DNA of 64,000 nt, from assembly GCA_937921935.1 (NCBI GenBank), contig CAKZWQ010000023.1, forward strand, positions 1-64,000, given 5' to 3'. Positions 53,077-64,000 of this stretch are shown one piece after another. The stretch comes from an uncultured Gammaproteobacteria bacterium (GTDB taxonomy: Bacteria; Pseudomonadota; Gammaproteobacteria; Steroidobacterales; GCA-2729495). Position 1 is the first letter of the stretch, and each line of letters starts with the position of its first letter. A model generated the notes under the pieces. That model did not search any database. It was not told where the DNA came from and saw only the letters and a program-made list of their open reading frames with translations. Position numbers and translations under genes: made by a program.

Positions 53077-54138
53077 ATGACGCTTGACAAGAACAGCACC
53101 GAACCCAGCGAGAGGGCCCAGGCGATCCTGCGCGCCCTGGTCGAGTATTACATTCGCGATGGTCAGCCGGTGGGCTCACGCACCCTGGCGCGCAGGGCGG
53201 GCCTGTCCCTGAGTCCGGCGAGTATCCGCAATGTCATGGCCGACCTGGAAGAGCTGGGCCTGGTCGCCGCGCCGCATACTTCGGCCGGGCGCGTGCCGAC
53301 GGCTAAGGGTTACCGCCTGTTTGTCGATACGCTGGTCAAGTTGCAGCCCCTGGGTAATCGAGAGTTGCAAAATCTCCAGGCCCATGTGCTGGAGGAGTCG
53401 GACGATCTGGACCACCAGGCCCTTGCGCAGCGGGCATCGTCAGCCTTGTCGGCCATTACTAGCCTGGCTGGCGTGGTGACTCTGCCGCGCCCAACCATCA
53501 TGACGCTGCGGCAGATTGAATTTCTGCCTTTGTCAGATCGTCGCGTCCTGGCGATCCTGGTGGTCAACGACAGCGATGTGCAGAACCGGATCCTGCAGAT
53601 GGAGCGGGACTACAGCGTCGATGAGTTGCAGCGGGCCGCGAATTTTCTGAACGAGCATTACCAGGGTGGAGAGCTCGCTTCTGTGAGGTCCAAGGTGATG
53701 GACCAGCTGAATGGCCTGCAGCAGAGCATGAATCAGCACCTGATCGACGCCGTTACCATTGCGCAGAAGGCGCTGGATGTTGAGATGGCTCGCTCCAGCT
53801 ATGTGATGTCAGGCCAGACCAAGCTGATGGAATGCGATGAACTTTCGGACGTAGAGACCCTCAAGGAGCTGTTCGAGGCCTTTAACCAGCAACGGGATTT
53901 GCTCCGTTTGCTGGATCGCAGCATTGCGGCCGAAGGGATTCGGATCTTTATCGGCGAGGAGTCGGGTTATCGAATTCTCGACGATTGCAGCGTTGTGACC
54001 TCGACCTACAGAGTCGACGAGGAAGTGGTCGGGGTACTGGGGGTCATCGGTCCGACCCGCATGGCTTACGAGCGCGTCATCCCCATTGTTGATATCACGG
54101 CCAAGCTAGTCAGCGCGGCCTTGAATTCCCGACACTAA
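53077..54138 (+). CDS. hrcA: Heat-inducible transcription repressor HrcA
   Basis: Represses heat-shock operons through CIRCE elements, with GroEL assisting its folding. 353 residues: winged-helix N-terminal domain (residues 10-80; PVGSRTLARRAGLSLSPASIRNVMADLEELGLV), a dimerisation GAF-like core, and EESGYRILDDCSVVTSTYRVDEEVVGVLGVIGPTRMAYERVIP at the end (near 287-330). In many gammaproteobacteria the gene is absent; here it leads the grpE-dnaK-dnaJ cluster. ATG 53077. Confidence 0.95.
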   Translation: MTLDKNSTEPSERAQAILRALVEYYIRDGQPVGSRTLARRAGLSLSPASIRNVMADLEELGLVAAPHTSAGRVPTAKGYRLFVDTLVKLQPLGNRELQNLQAHVLEESDDLDHQALAQRASSALSAITSLAGVVTLPRPTIMTLRQIEFLPLSDRRVLAILVVNDSDVQNRILQMERDYSVDELQRAANFLNEHYQGGELASVRSKVMDQLNGLQQSMNQHLIDAVTIAQKALDVEMARSSYVMSGQTKLMECDELSDVETLKELFEAFNQQRDLLRLLDRSIAAEGIRIFIGEESGYRILDDCSVVTSTYRVDEEVVGVLGVIGPTRMAYERVIPIVDITAKLVSAALNSRH

Positions 54139-54147
54139 TCCCCAGAT
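54120..54147 (+). promoter_or_regulatory. Sigma-32-like promoter before grpE
   Basis: CTTGAAT (54120-54126), 13 bp spacer, CCCCAGAT (54140-54147): close to the heat-shock consensus CTTGAAA-N11-16-CCCCATnT. It overlaps the hrcA 3' end and lies 60 bp before grpE. Confidence 0.6.
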
Positions 54148-54207
54148 AGTGCCCCGACGTCGTTCCGGCGCGCCTGTGCGCGTCCGTGTGCCAATCGGGA
54201 GACCCGC

Positions 54208-54732
54208 ATGACAGAGGAATCAGCCAAGCAAGGCCTGGCCGGTCAAGAGCCGGAAGACCTTGCCAAGGAGGCTGCCGAGGATCTGGATAAGCTCCAGGCT
54301 GAAGTCGATGAGCATCGTGACCGCTATATGCGCCTGGCAGCTGAGATGGACAATTTGCGCAAACGAGCCGCTCGCGAGACCGACCAGGCCCGGCAGTTTG
54401 GCATCGAGAGATTTGCCGGCGAGCTGCTCGGCGTCGTGGACAGCCTGGAAATGGGTGTGGCTGCGGGTGCCGAATCGACAGCAGAGGCCTTACTGGAAGG
54501 CAGCCAGGCAACCCTCAGGTTATTACTTGGCGCCATGGACAAGCATGGCGTGCAGGTTGTCGATCCCGATGGCGAACCCTTTGACCCGCAGTTTCATGAA
54601 GCCATTGCCACCCAGCCATCGGCTACAGCGGAGCCAGGCTCAGTGCTGATAGTGGTGCAGAAAGGTTACAGCCTGAATGGCCGCCTGTTGCGGCCGGCGC
54701 GGGTCATCGTCGCCGCAGCGCAGGACAGTTGA
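54208..54732 (+). CDS. grpE: Nucleotide exchange factor GrpE
   Basis: Releases ADP from DnaK and senses temperature through its long helix. 174 residues: acidic, disordered N-terminus, a long paired helix (about 30-85; DRYMRLAAEMDNLRKRAARETDQA), and a C-terminal beta domain with GEPFDPQFHEAIATQPS and VLIVVQKGYSLNGRLLRPARVIV. Follows hrcA by 69 bp. Its stop overlaps the promoter assigned to dnaK. Confidence 0.96.
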   Translation: MTEESAKQGLAGQEPEDLAKEAAEDLDKLQAEVDEHRDRYMRLAAEMDNLRKRAARETDQARQFGIERFAGELLGVVDSLEMGVAAGAESTAEALLEGSQATLRLLLGAMDKHGVQVVDPDGEPFDPQFHEAIATQPSATAEPGSVLIVVQKGYSLNGRLLRPARVIVAAAQDS

Positions 54733-54757
54733 AAGGGGGGCAGCCGGGCCCCACATT
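54729..54757 (+). promoter_or_regulatory. Sigma-32-like promoter before dnaK
   Basis: TTGAAA (54729-54734), 14 bp spacer, CCCCACATT (54749-54757): a good match to the heat-shock consensus. It begins within the grpE stop region and lies about 50 bp before the dnaK start, so dnaK can be induced separately from grpE. Confidence 0.65.
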
Positions 54758-54808
54758 GTTTAACAGATTTGAATTGAGCACGGCGCGCTGGCGCCAACGG
54801 AGAGACTC

Positions 54809-56752
54809 ATGGGAAAAGTGATCGGAATTGACCTCGGGACGACCAACTCCTGCGTTGCTGTCATGGAGGGCGACCAGGCTAAGGTAATCGAGAACAGTGA
54901 GGGCGATCGCACCACCCCGTCCATCGTGGCATTCACGAAGGACGATGAAGTGCTGGTGGGTCAGTCCGCCAAACGCCAGGCGGTGACGAATCCCGCCAAT
55001 ACCCTGTTTGCCGTCAAGCGGCTCATCGGCCGCCGCTTTGACGACGATGTGGTTCAGCGTGATATGGAAATGGTGTCCTACACCATCTCCAAAGCCGATA
55101 ACGGCGATGCCTGGGTTCAGGTGAACGAAAAAATGATGGCGCCCCCCGAGGTTTCGGCGCGCGTCCTGATGAAAATGAAAAAGACCGCCGAGGATTACCT
55201 GGGCGAGCCGGTTACCGAGGCCGTCATCACGGTGCCCGCATACTTCAACGACTCCCAGCGGCAGGCCACCAAAGACGCTGGACGAATCGCCGGTCTTGAC
55301 GTCAAACGCATTATTAACGAGCCCACCGCTGCGGCCCTTGCCTATGGCATGGACAAACAGCGTGGTGACCGGAAGCTGGCGGTCTACGACCTGGGCGGCG
55401 GTACCTTCGACATCTCAATCATCGAGATCGCCGAGATCGACGGCGAGCATCAGTTTGAAGTGCTGGCAACCAACGGCGACACCTTTCTGGGTGGCGAGGA
55501 CTTCGACTTGCGGATCATTGAGTATCTGGCGAGCGAGTTTGAGAAAGAGAGCGGCGTGGATATTCGCAAGGATCCCCTGGCCATGCAGCGCCTTAGGGAA
55601 GCCGGCGAGAAAGCCAAGATCGAGTTGTCGTCGCAGCAGCAGACGGACGTCAATTTGCCTTACATCACGGCCGACGCCAGCGGGCCCAAGCATCTGAATA
55701 TCAAGCTTACCCGGGCCAAGCTGGAATCCCTGGTCGAGTCGTTGATCACCCGCACTATCGGGCCCTGCAAGACCGCCCTGGCGGACGCCGGGTTAAAAGT
55801 CGACGAAATAGACGATGTCATCCTGGTGGGCGGCCAGACGCGCATGCCCCGAGTGCAGGAAGAGGTGAAGAGCTTCTTCGGTCAGGAGCCGCGCCGGGAC
55901 GTGAACCCGGACGAGGCCGTGGCCGTCGGTGCTGCTATTCAGGGCGGCGTGCTGTCAGGAGACGTCAAGGATGTCTTGCTGCTGGACGTGACACCCTTGT
56001 CCCTGGGTATCGAGACCCTGGGTGGTGTCATGACCCGGTTAATCGAAAAGAACACGACCATCCCCACCAAGGCCAACCAGGTCTTCTCGACTGCGGACGA
56101 TCAGCAGACTGCTGTGACGATTCATGTTCTGCAGGGTGAGCGCGAGCGCGCCGGTGATAACAAGTCTCTGGGTCGATTTGATCTCAGTGATATTCCGCCT
56201 GCGCCGCGTGGCATGCCCCAGATCGACGTGACCTTCGATATCGATGCCAACGGTATCCTGAATGTTTCTGCCAAAGATAAGGCCACCGGTAAAGAGCAGA
56301 AGATTGTCATCAAAGCTTCCAGCGGGCTAGGCGATGATGAAATCCAGCGCATGGTGTCTGATGCTGAAACCCACGCAGAGGATGATCGCAAGTTCCGTGA
56401 ACTGGTCGATGTGCGCAACCAGGCGGATGCCCTGCTGCACGCCACGGAGAAATCTCTGGCAGATCTCGGCGAGCAGGCCACACCGGAGGAACGGGCCGGT
56501 ATTGAAGCGGCTTTGGGTGATCTGCGCGATGCTCTCAAGGGCGAAGATAAAGATGCTATCGAGGCCAAGAGCAAAGCCCTGGCCGAAGTGTCAGCCGGCC
56601 TGGCACAGAAAGCCTACGAGCAGGCTCAGGCTGCTGAAGGTGAGGGTCCAGCGGATGGTGCAGAGAGTGCCGGGGCTGCTGACGATTCGGGCGTGGTAGA
56701 TGCCGAATTCGAAGAGGTAAAAGACGATCAGGGTAAGTCTGGTCCTGCTTAA
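54809..56752 (+). CDS. dnaK: Chaperone DnaK (Hsp70)
   Basis: ATP-driven chaperone, 647 residues. Nucleotide-binding domain: [16 protein letters not shown] at the start, [22 protein letters not shown] near 144-165, [12 protein letters not shown] near 193-204, VGGQTRMP near 340. Substrate-binding domain includes [17 protein letters not shown] near 390, followed by the helical lid and a Gly/Ala-rich tail ending in [14 protein letters not shown] 54809 has GGAGAG upstream. Sits between grpE and dnaJ. Confidence 0.97.
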   Translation: MGKVIGIDLGTTNSCVAVMEGDQAKVIENSEGDRTTPSIVAFTKDDEVLVGQSAKRQAVTNPANTLFAVKRLIGRRFDDDVVQRDMEMVSYTISKADNGDAWVQVNEKMMAPPEVSARVLMKMKKTAEDYLGEPVTEAVITVPAYFNDSQRQATKDAGRIAGLDVKRIINEPTAAALAYGMDKQRGDRKLAVYDLGGGTFDISIIEIAEIDGEHQFEVLATNGDTFLGGEDFDLRIIEYLASEFEKESGVDIRKDPLAMQRLREAGEKAKIELSSQQQTDVNLPYITADASGPKHLNIKLTRAKLESLVESLITRTIGPCKTALADAGLKVDEIDDVILVGGQTRMPRVQEEVKSFFGQEPRRDVNPDEAVAVGAAIQGGVLSGDVKDVLLLDVTPLSLGIETLGGVMTRLIEKNTTIPTKANQVFSTADDQQTAVTIHVLQGERERAGDNKSLGRFDLSDIPPAPRGMPQIDVTFDIDANGILNVSAKDKATGKEQKIVIKASSGLGDDEIQRMVSDAETHAEDDRKFRELVDVRNQADALLHATEKSLADLGEQATPEERAGIEAALGDLRDALKGEDKDAIEAKSKALAEVSAGLAQKAYEQAQAAEGEGPADGAESAGAADDSGVVDAEFEEVKDDQGKSGPA

Positions 56753-56830
56753 TCAGGGCCTTGGTGTCGGCGCTTGCCGCGGTCGGGCGCGGCTGGCTGA
56801 CACAATTGCATACCCCGAACGGGAGGCCTG

Positions 56831-57973
56831 ATGGCCAAGCGCGACTACTATGAAGTCCTGGGCGTTGAGCGCTCAGCTGATGCCGCTGAGCTTAAAAAGG
56901 CATACCGGCGTCTGGCAATGAAGTTTCATCCGGATCGCAATCCGGATGATGCCGACGCCGAGGCCTCCTTCAAGGAGGCCAAAGAAGCCTACGAAGTGCT
57001 GAATGACTCGGGCAAGCGCTCGGCCTATGACCAGTATGGCCATGCGGGTGTGGAGGCAGCGGCGGGAGCCGGTGGCGGCGGTTTCAATCCGGGTGATGCC
57101 TTCGGCGACATCTTCGGCGATGTCTTCGGCGATATTTTCGGTGCCGGTGCCGGTGGCCGTCGCGGTCGCGGCAACGTGTTCCGCGGTGCCGACTTGCGTT
57201 ACGAGCTGGACCTGGATCTGGAAACCGCGGTCTTCGGCGATTCGGTCAACATCACCGTGCCGACCCTGGCCAGTTGCGAGACCTGCGAGGGCTCCGGTGC
57301 CAAGCCGGGGACCGGCAAGACCAATTGCCAGACTTGTGGCGGGGCCGGCCAGGTCCGCATGCAACAAGGCTTCTTTTCCGTGCAGCAGACTTGCCCCAAG
57401 TGCCGGGGGGCGGGCCAGATCGTGGAAGATCCCTGTGGCGCCTGTCGTGGACAGGGGCGAGTTCGCGACGAGAAAACCCTGGCCGTCAAGGTGCCGCCCG
57501 GCGTCGACAACGGCGATCGCATTCGTCTGAGCGGCGAGGGCGAAGCCGGCGAAAACGGCGGACCGGCGGGGGATCTGTACGTAGACATCCGGGTCAGGCC
57601 CCACGCGATCTTCAAGCGCGAGGGCGCTGATCTGTCCTGCTCTGTGCCTGTCAGCATTACGACAGCTGCCCTGGGAGGCTCCGTTGACGTGCCGACCCTG
57701 GACGGCGAGGTCAGCCTGAAAATCCCCGCGGAAACCCAGTCCGGCAAGGTATTTCGCCTGCGCGGCAAGGGGGTCAAACCCGTCCGCAGTCGCGCTACGG
57801 GCGATCTGTACTGCCAGATTGAGGTTGAGACGCCGGTGAAGTTGACCTCAGAGCAGAAGGCCATGCTGAAACAGTTCGAAGAGTCACTGGCGGCCAAACC
57901 CGACAAGCATCGGCCCCGGCATACGTCATGGACTGATGGTGTGAAGCGATTCTTCGATAACATGGCGTCCTGA
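56831..57973 (+). CDS. dnaJ: Chaperone DnaJ (Hsp40)
   Basis: Co-chaperone that stimulates DnaK ATPase. 380 residues: J domain with the HPD loop ([10 protein letters not shown] near 31-40), Gly/Phe-rich linker ([17 protein letters not shown]), four CxxCxGxG zinc modules ([32 protein letters not shown], near 149-213), and the C-terminal substrate domain. Type I DnaJ. A GGGAGG ribosome binding site precedes ATG 56831; 78 bp from dnaK. Confidence 0.97.
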   Translation: MAKRDYYEVLGVERSADAAELKKAYRRLAMKFHPDRNPDDADAEASFKEAKEAYEVLNDSGKRSAYDQYGHAGVEAAAGAGGGGFNPGDAFGDIFGDVFGDIFGAGAGGRRGRGNVFRGADLRYELDLDLETAVFGDSVNITVPTLASCETCEGSGAKPGTGKTNCQTCGGAGQVRMQQGFFSVQQTCPKCRGAGQIVEDPCGACRGQGRVRDEKTLAVKVPPGVDNGDRIRLSGEGEAGENGGPAGDLYVDIRVRPHAIFKREGADLSCSVPVSITTAALGGSVDVPTLDGEVSLKIPAETQSGKVFRLRGKGVKPVRSRATGDLYCQIEVETPVKLTSEQKAMLKQFEESLAAKPDKHRPRHTSWTDGVKRFFDNMAS

Positions 57974-57975
57974 CA

Positions 57976-57991
57976 CCGCGACCGGTCGCGG
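57976..57991. repeat. 16-bp perfect palindrome between dnaJ and dapB
   Basis: CCGCGACCGGTCGCGG starts 3 bp after the dnaJ stop and ends at the edge of the GGGGAGG ribosome binding site of dapB. As RNA it forms a 6-bp stem with a CCGG loop; as DNA it could bind a dimeric protein. Confidence 0.7.
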
Positions 57992-58002
57992 GGAGGACTG
58001 AC

Positions 58003-58809
58003 ATGTTGCAGGTTGCGGTTTTTGGAGCCACCGGCCGAATGGGGCAGGCACTGCTGCGTCTGATTGCGCAGGCTGACGACCTTGAGCTGGCCGGTGCGGT
58101 GACGGAAGCGGGCGATTCCGCCCTTGGCCAGGATGCCTGCCAGGCGGCCGGCCTGCCAGCCTGCGGCATGGTGCTGACGGACAATCCAGGCCAGGCCCTC
58201 GACGGGGCGGATGTGGCCATTGATTTCACGTTGCCTGCTGCGGCTAGCGCCAATGCGGCCGCCTGCACCGCAGCCAGGGTGCCCCTGGTTATGGGTACCA
58301 CGGGCCTGGATGAAGGCGGCGAAGTTGCCTTGCAGTCTGCCTCCGGGCAGATACCTGTGCTGTACGGCCGCAACATGAGCCTGGGCGTTAACCTGCTGAC
58401 AGAACTCGTCCGGTTGGCCGCGGGGGCTTTAGGCGAGGAATACGATATCGAGATCCTGGAAGCACACCATCGGCAAAAGTTGGACGCACCGTCCGGGACG
58501 GCCCTGCAGCTGGGTGAGGCGGCCGCCGAGGGGCGCCGGCGGTCCATGGACGAAGTCGCTGTCTATGCGCGCCATGGCCAGACGGGCGCCCGGGAGCCGG
58601 GCAGCATAGGCTTTGCCAGCCTGCGCGGCGGCAGCCTTGCCGGCGACCACAGTGTCCTGCTGGCGGCTGATGAAGAAGTCATTCAGCTCAGTCATCACGC
58701 GGTCAATCGCGACGTCTTCGCCCGGGGGGCCTTGCAGGCAGCCCGCTGGCTGGTGGGGCAGGGACCAGGCTTGTATGGCATGCGCGAGGTCCTCGGCCTG
58801 GCCGATTAG
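58003..58809 (+). CDS. dapB: 4-hydroxy-tetrahydrodipicolinate reductase
   Basis: NAD(P)H-dependent step of the diaminopimelate/lysine pathway. 268 residues: Rossmann motif VFGATGRMGQALLRLI near 5-20, DFTLPAA near 74, GTTGLDE near 97, and the active-site segment EAHHRQKLDAPSGTAL near 153-168, with the catalytic His and Lys. ATG 58003 lies after GGGGAGG. 29 bp downstream of dnaJ; carA follows after a promoter region. Confidence 0.95.
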   Translation: MLQVAVFGATGRMGQALLRLIAQADDLELAGAVTEAGDSALGQDACQAAGLPACGMVLTDNPGQALDGADVAIDFTLPAAASANAAACTAARVPLVMGTTGLDEGGEVALQSASGQIPVLYGRNMSLGVNLLTELVRLAAGALGEEYDIEILEAHHRQKLDAPSGTALQLGEAAAEGRRRSMDEVAVYARHGQTGAREPGSIGFASLRGGSLAGDHSVLLAADEEVIQLSHHAVNRDVFARGALQAARWLVGQGPGLYGMREVLGLAD

Positions 58810-58829
58810 CAATCAACGCCTTCAGGCAG

Positions 58830-58858
58830 TTGGCCCCTCGCGTTTGCACCGCTAGAAT
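58830..58858 (+). promoter_or_regulatory. Putative carAB promoter
   Basis: TTGGCC (58830-58835) and TAGAAT (58853-58858) are 17 bp apart, about 97 bp before the carA start. Other regulatory boxes (arginine or purine) were not identified in the 145-bp leader. Confidence 0.5.
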
Positions 58859-58954
58859 AGGCTGAGTTCCAGATGGTTCTGCACTTAGCGGTTGGGATTT
58901 TCGACAAGCCCCTCCGCTCGGTGTGCCTGCGCATGCAAAAACTGTGAGGTGAAG

Positions 58955-60130
58955 GTGAGTAACGAGCCGGCATTGCTGGCGCTTGAAGACGGCACGGTGT
59001 TTGCGGGCACCTCCGTTGGCGCTTCCGGCAAGACTATTGGTGAGGTGGTTTTCAATACCTCCATGACGGGCTATCAGGAGATCCTGACGGACCCGTCGTA
59101 CTGTCGCCAGATAGTGACGCTGACTTTTCCCCATATCGGGAATACGGGTACTAACAGTTTCGACCAGGAGAGCGGCCAGGTTTTTGCTTCGGGCCTGGTG
59201 ATTCGCGATTTGCCGGCAGTCGCCAGTAGCTGGCGTTCCGAGCTGCCGCTGGAAGACTTTCTCAAGCGTGCCGGCACTGTTGCTATTGCCGGTATTGATA
59301 CGCGCAAGCTCACGCGAATTCTGCGGGATAAAGGTGCCATGTCAGGCTGCATCATGACGGGCGCTGCTGATCCGGACACTGCGGTGGCTCACGCGCGCCG
59401 ATTCCCGGGATTGGCCGGTATGGACCTGGCCCGCGTCGTAACGACCGACAACAGTTACCAGTGGAGTCTGGGGGTCGACTGGCCCCTGGTCGACCGCCCC
59501 CCCGTCAAGCGCGTGAATGCTTTAAACGTGGTGGCTTATGACTTCGGCATCAAGCGCAATATCCTGCGCTTGTTGATCGAGCAGAATTGCCGCCTGATTG
59601 TTGTCCCGGCTGCAACCCCGGCTGAAGAAGTCCTGGCTTTGTCGCCCGACGGCGTATTTCTGTCCAATGGTCCTGGCGATCCTGAGCCCTGCGATTACGC
59701 CATCTCAGCGATTCGCGAAATCATCGCGGCTGACGTTCCCGTCTTCGGCATTTGCCTCGGGCACCAGCTCCTGGCTCTGGCCAGTGGTGCCCGCACGACC
59801 AAAATGAAATTTGGTCATCACGGGGCGAATCACCCGGTGCTGGACCTGGATACCGGCAAGGTGATGATCACGAGCCAAAACCACGGTTTTGCCGTGGATG
59901 AGGCGAGCCTGCCGACAAATGTACGGGCTACTCACCGTTCATTATTCGATAATTCACTTCAAGGAATCGCTAGAACTGATTGTTCTGCTTATAGTTTTCA
60001 GGGCCATCCTGAAGCAAGTCCAGGGCCCCATGACGCGCAGCACCTGTTCGCGCGATTTACAGAGGCCATGCGCGAACGCCAGGCGAGCCGACCCCGCCCA
60101 AGTTCAGCAACGGCGCAGGGAAGCGCGTAA
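58955..60130 (+). CDS. carA: Carbamoyl-phosphate synthase small subunit
   Basis: Glutaminase subunit that supplies ammonia to CarB for carbamoyl phosphate, used in pyrimidine and arginine synthesis and possibly by HypF. 391 residues from GTG 58955, with GAGGTGAAG before it; an earlier in-frame ATG at 58892 gives a Cys-rich extension not seen in the family. Domain 1 has [17 protein letters not shown] near 36-52; the class I amidotransferase domain has [16 protein letters not shown] near 264-279 with the catalytic Cys, and a C-terminal [11 protein letters not shown]. carB follows at once. Confidence 0.95.
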   Translation: MSNEPALLALEDGTVFAGTSVGASGKTIGEVVFNTSMTGYQEILTDPSYCRQIVTLTFPHIGNTGTNSFDQESGQVFASGLVIRDLPAVASSWRSELPLEDFLKRAGTVAIAGIDTRKLTRILRDKGAMSGCIMTGAADPDTAVAHARRFPGLAGMDLARVVTTDNSYQWSLGVDWPLVDRPPVKRVNALNVVAYDFGIKRNILRLLIEQNCRLIVVPAATPAEEVLALSPDGVFLSNGPGDPEPCDYAISAIREIIAADVPVFGICLGHQLLALASGARTTKMKFGHHGANHPVLDLDTGKVMITSQNHGFAVDEASLPTNVRATHRSLFDNSLQGIARTDCSAYSFQGHPEASPGPHDAQHLFARFTEAMRERQASRPRPSSATAQGSA

Positions 60131-63351
<3,221 letters not shown>

Positions 63352-63355
<4 letters not shown>

Positions 63356-63828
63356 CTAAGGTGCCTATTACTGTGCGGGGCGCAGAAAAGCTCCGGGTTG
63401 AGCTTAAGCAACTGAAGAGCGAAGCCCGTCCCAAGGTGGTCAAGGCCATCGCCGAGGCGCGTGCCCATGGCGATTTGAAAGAAAACGCGGAGTATCACGC
63501 GGCCAAGGAAGAGCAGGGATTTATCGAGGCGCGAATCCGCGACGTTGAAGCCAAACTTTCCAATGCGCAAATCATTGACGTCACCAAGCTGGCAGACCAG
63601 GGTCGCGTTATCTTTGGCGCCACGGTCGATCTGGTTGGTGAGGAAGACGGTCGGGAAGTGAGTTACCAGATCGTCGGTGACGATGAGGCCGACATCAGTG
63701 CCGGCATGGTATCGATTTCCTCGCCGGTGGCCCGGGCTCTGATCGGTCGCGAAGAGGGCGACCTGGTCGAGGTCGCCGCCCCGGGCGGACGGATCGCTTA
63801 CGAGATCACACAGATTCGCTATATCTGA
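63352..63828 (+). CDS. greA: Transcription elongation factor GreA
   Basis: Rescues backtracked RNA polymerase by stimulating transcript cleavage. 158 residues from GTG 63352, which overlaps the carB stop. N-terminal coiled coil with the catalytic tip [21 protein letters not shown] near 38-58 (Asp and Glu for metal), and the C-terminal FKBP-like domain with [18 protein letters not shown] near 122-139. Standard position after carB. Confidence 0.95.
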
Positions 63829-63857
63829 GGGAAGTGCCGGCTGGCGCCGCATGAGTC

Positions 63858-64000
63858 ATGGCTCGCAAGTCTTCCAGCAAACGCTGGCTTAAGCGCCAGG
63901 CTGCCGATCCCTATGTGCGCCGGGCCCAGGCGGAAGGCTGGCGATCCCGCGCCGTTTTTAAATTGATGGAAATTGACGAGCGCGAAACTTTGCTGCGCCC
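63858..64000 (+). CDS. rlmE: 23S rRNA 2'-O-methyltransferase RlmE (FtsJ), partial
   Basis: Only the first 47 codons are in the window; the gene runs past its right edge. ATG 63858 begins [39 protein letters not shown], which matches the RlmE N-terminus, with conserved SRAVFKL preceding the SAM domain. RlmE methylates U2552 of 23S rRNA and is heat-inducible in E. coli. Position near greA and carB is usual. Confidence 0.88.
   Translation, partial: MARKSSSKRWLKRQAADPYVRRAQAEGWRSRAVFKLMEIDERETLLR

Noticed and set aside
54733-54808. CIRCE element before dnaK
   Set aside because: GAGCACGGCGCGCTGGCGCC is only superficially similar and lacks the 9-bp inverted arms.

Overview
The window looks like chromosomal DNA of a gammaproteobacterium. 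The evidence is gene content and order: hrcA-grpE-dnaK-dnaJ-dapB-carA-carB-greA-rlmE in one direction, 4.5S SRP RNA next to dnaX-ybaB-recR, ssrA next to smpB, ratA-rnfH opposite bamE, fur-recN-nadK, a PEP synthase paired divergently with its regulator, and a DUF1249 gene. By eye the DNA is clearly GC-rich, with one conspicuous AT-rich pocket between smpB and ssrA. The hydrogenase type (small subunit, Isp1, Isp2, large subunit) is best known from purple sulfur bacteria and relatives, so a Chromatiales-like or neighbouring lineage is plausible, but the sequence alone does not name the genus.

Layout, left to right. 0-5.5 kb: class I fructose-bisphosphate aldolase, a protein of the red chlorophyll catabolite reductase (bilin reductase) fold, an unusual lipoprotein-like SDR, a membrane zinc peptidase, a DUF411 protein and a lipoprotein. 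5.5-9.8 kb: SRP RNA, dnaX, ybaB, recR, rsgA, orn. 9.8-16.5 kb: MAPEG protein, SH3/coiled-coil membrane protein, ppsA and ppsR, phosphoglucomutase, DUF1249 protein. 16.5-26.5 kb: a lineage-specific coiled-coil protein, the Prc protease, small membrane proteins, an FHA coiled-coil protein, a three-gene cluster of two lipoproteins and a gluzincin-type peptidase, and an ASCH protein.

26.6-46.1 kb is an accessory block: a CPA2 antiporter, an RND efflux pair, the hyp maturation operon (hypCABDFE, minus strand), and divergent from it a hydrogenase operon (maturation protease, HupH/HyaF-like chaperone, Tat-exported small subunit, Isp1, Isp2, large subunit) that ends in a second CPA2 antiporter. The block stops close to the 3' end of the tmRNA gene, a common island insertion point. 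The hydrogenase genes form a complete kit for making and assembling an H2-oxidising, membrane-linked [NiFe] enzyme whose electrons should pass through Isp1/Isp2 to quinone or a cytoplasmic acceptor.

46.3-64 kb returns to conserved core genes: ssrA and smpB for ribosome rescue, an NSS-family sodium symporter, ratA, rnfH, bamE, fur, recN, nadK, then the heat-shock cluster with two recognisable sigma-32-like promoters (before grpE and before dnaK), dapB, carAB, greA and the start of rlmE, which runs off the window edge.

Main points for a second look: the RCCR-like protein, the SDR with Phe in place of the catalytic Tyr behind a lipobox, the antiporter fused transcriptionally to the Isp-type hydrogenase operon, a 7-bp tandem repeat at the seam between the RND and hyp operons, the peptidase/lipoprotein cluster, and hairpins or palindromes placed over translation starts.
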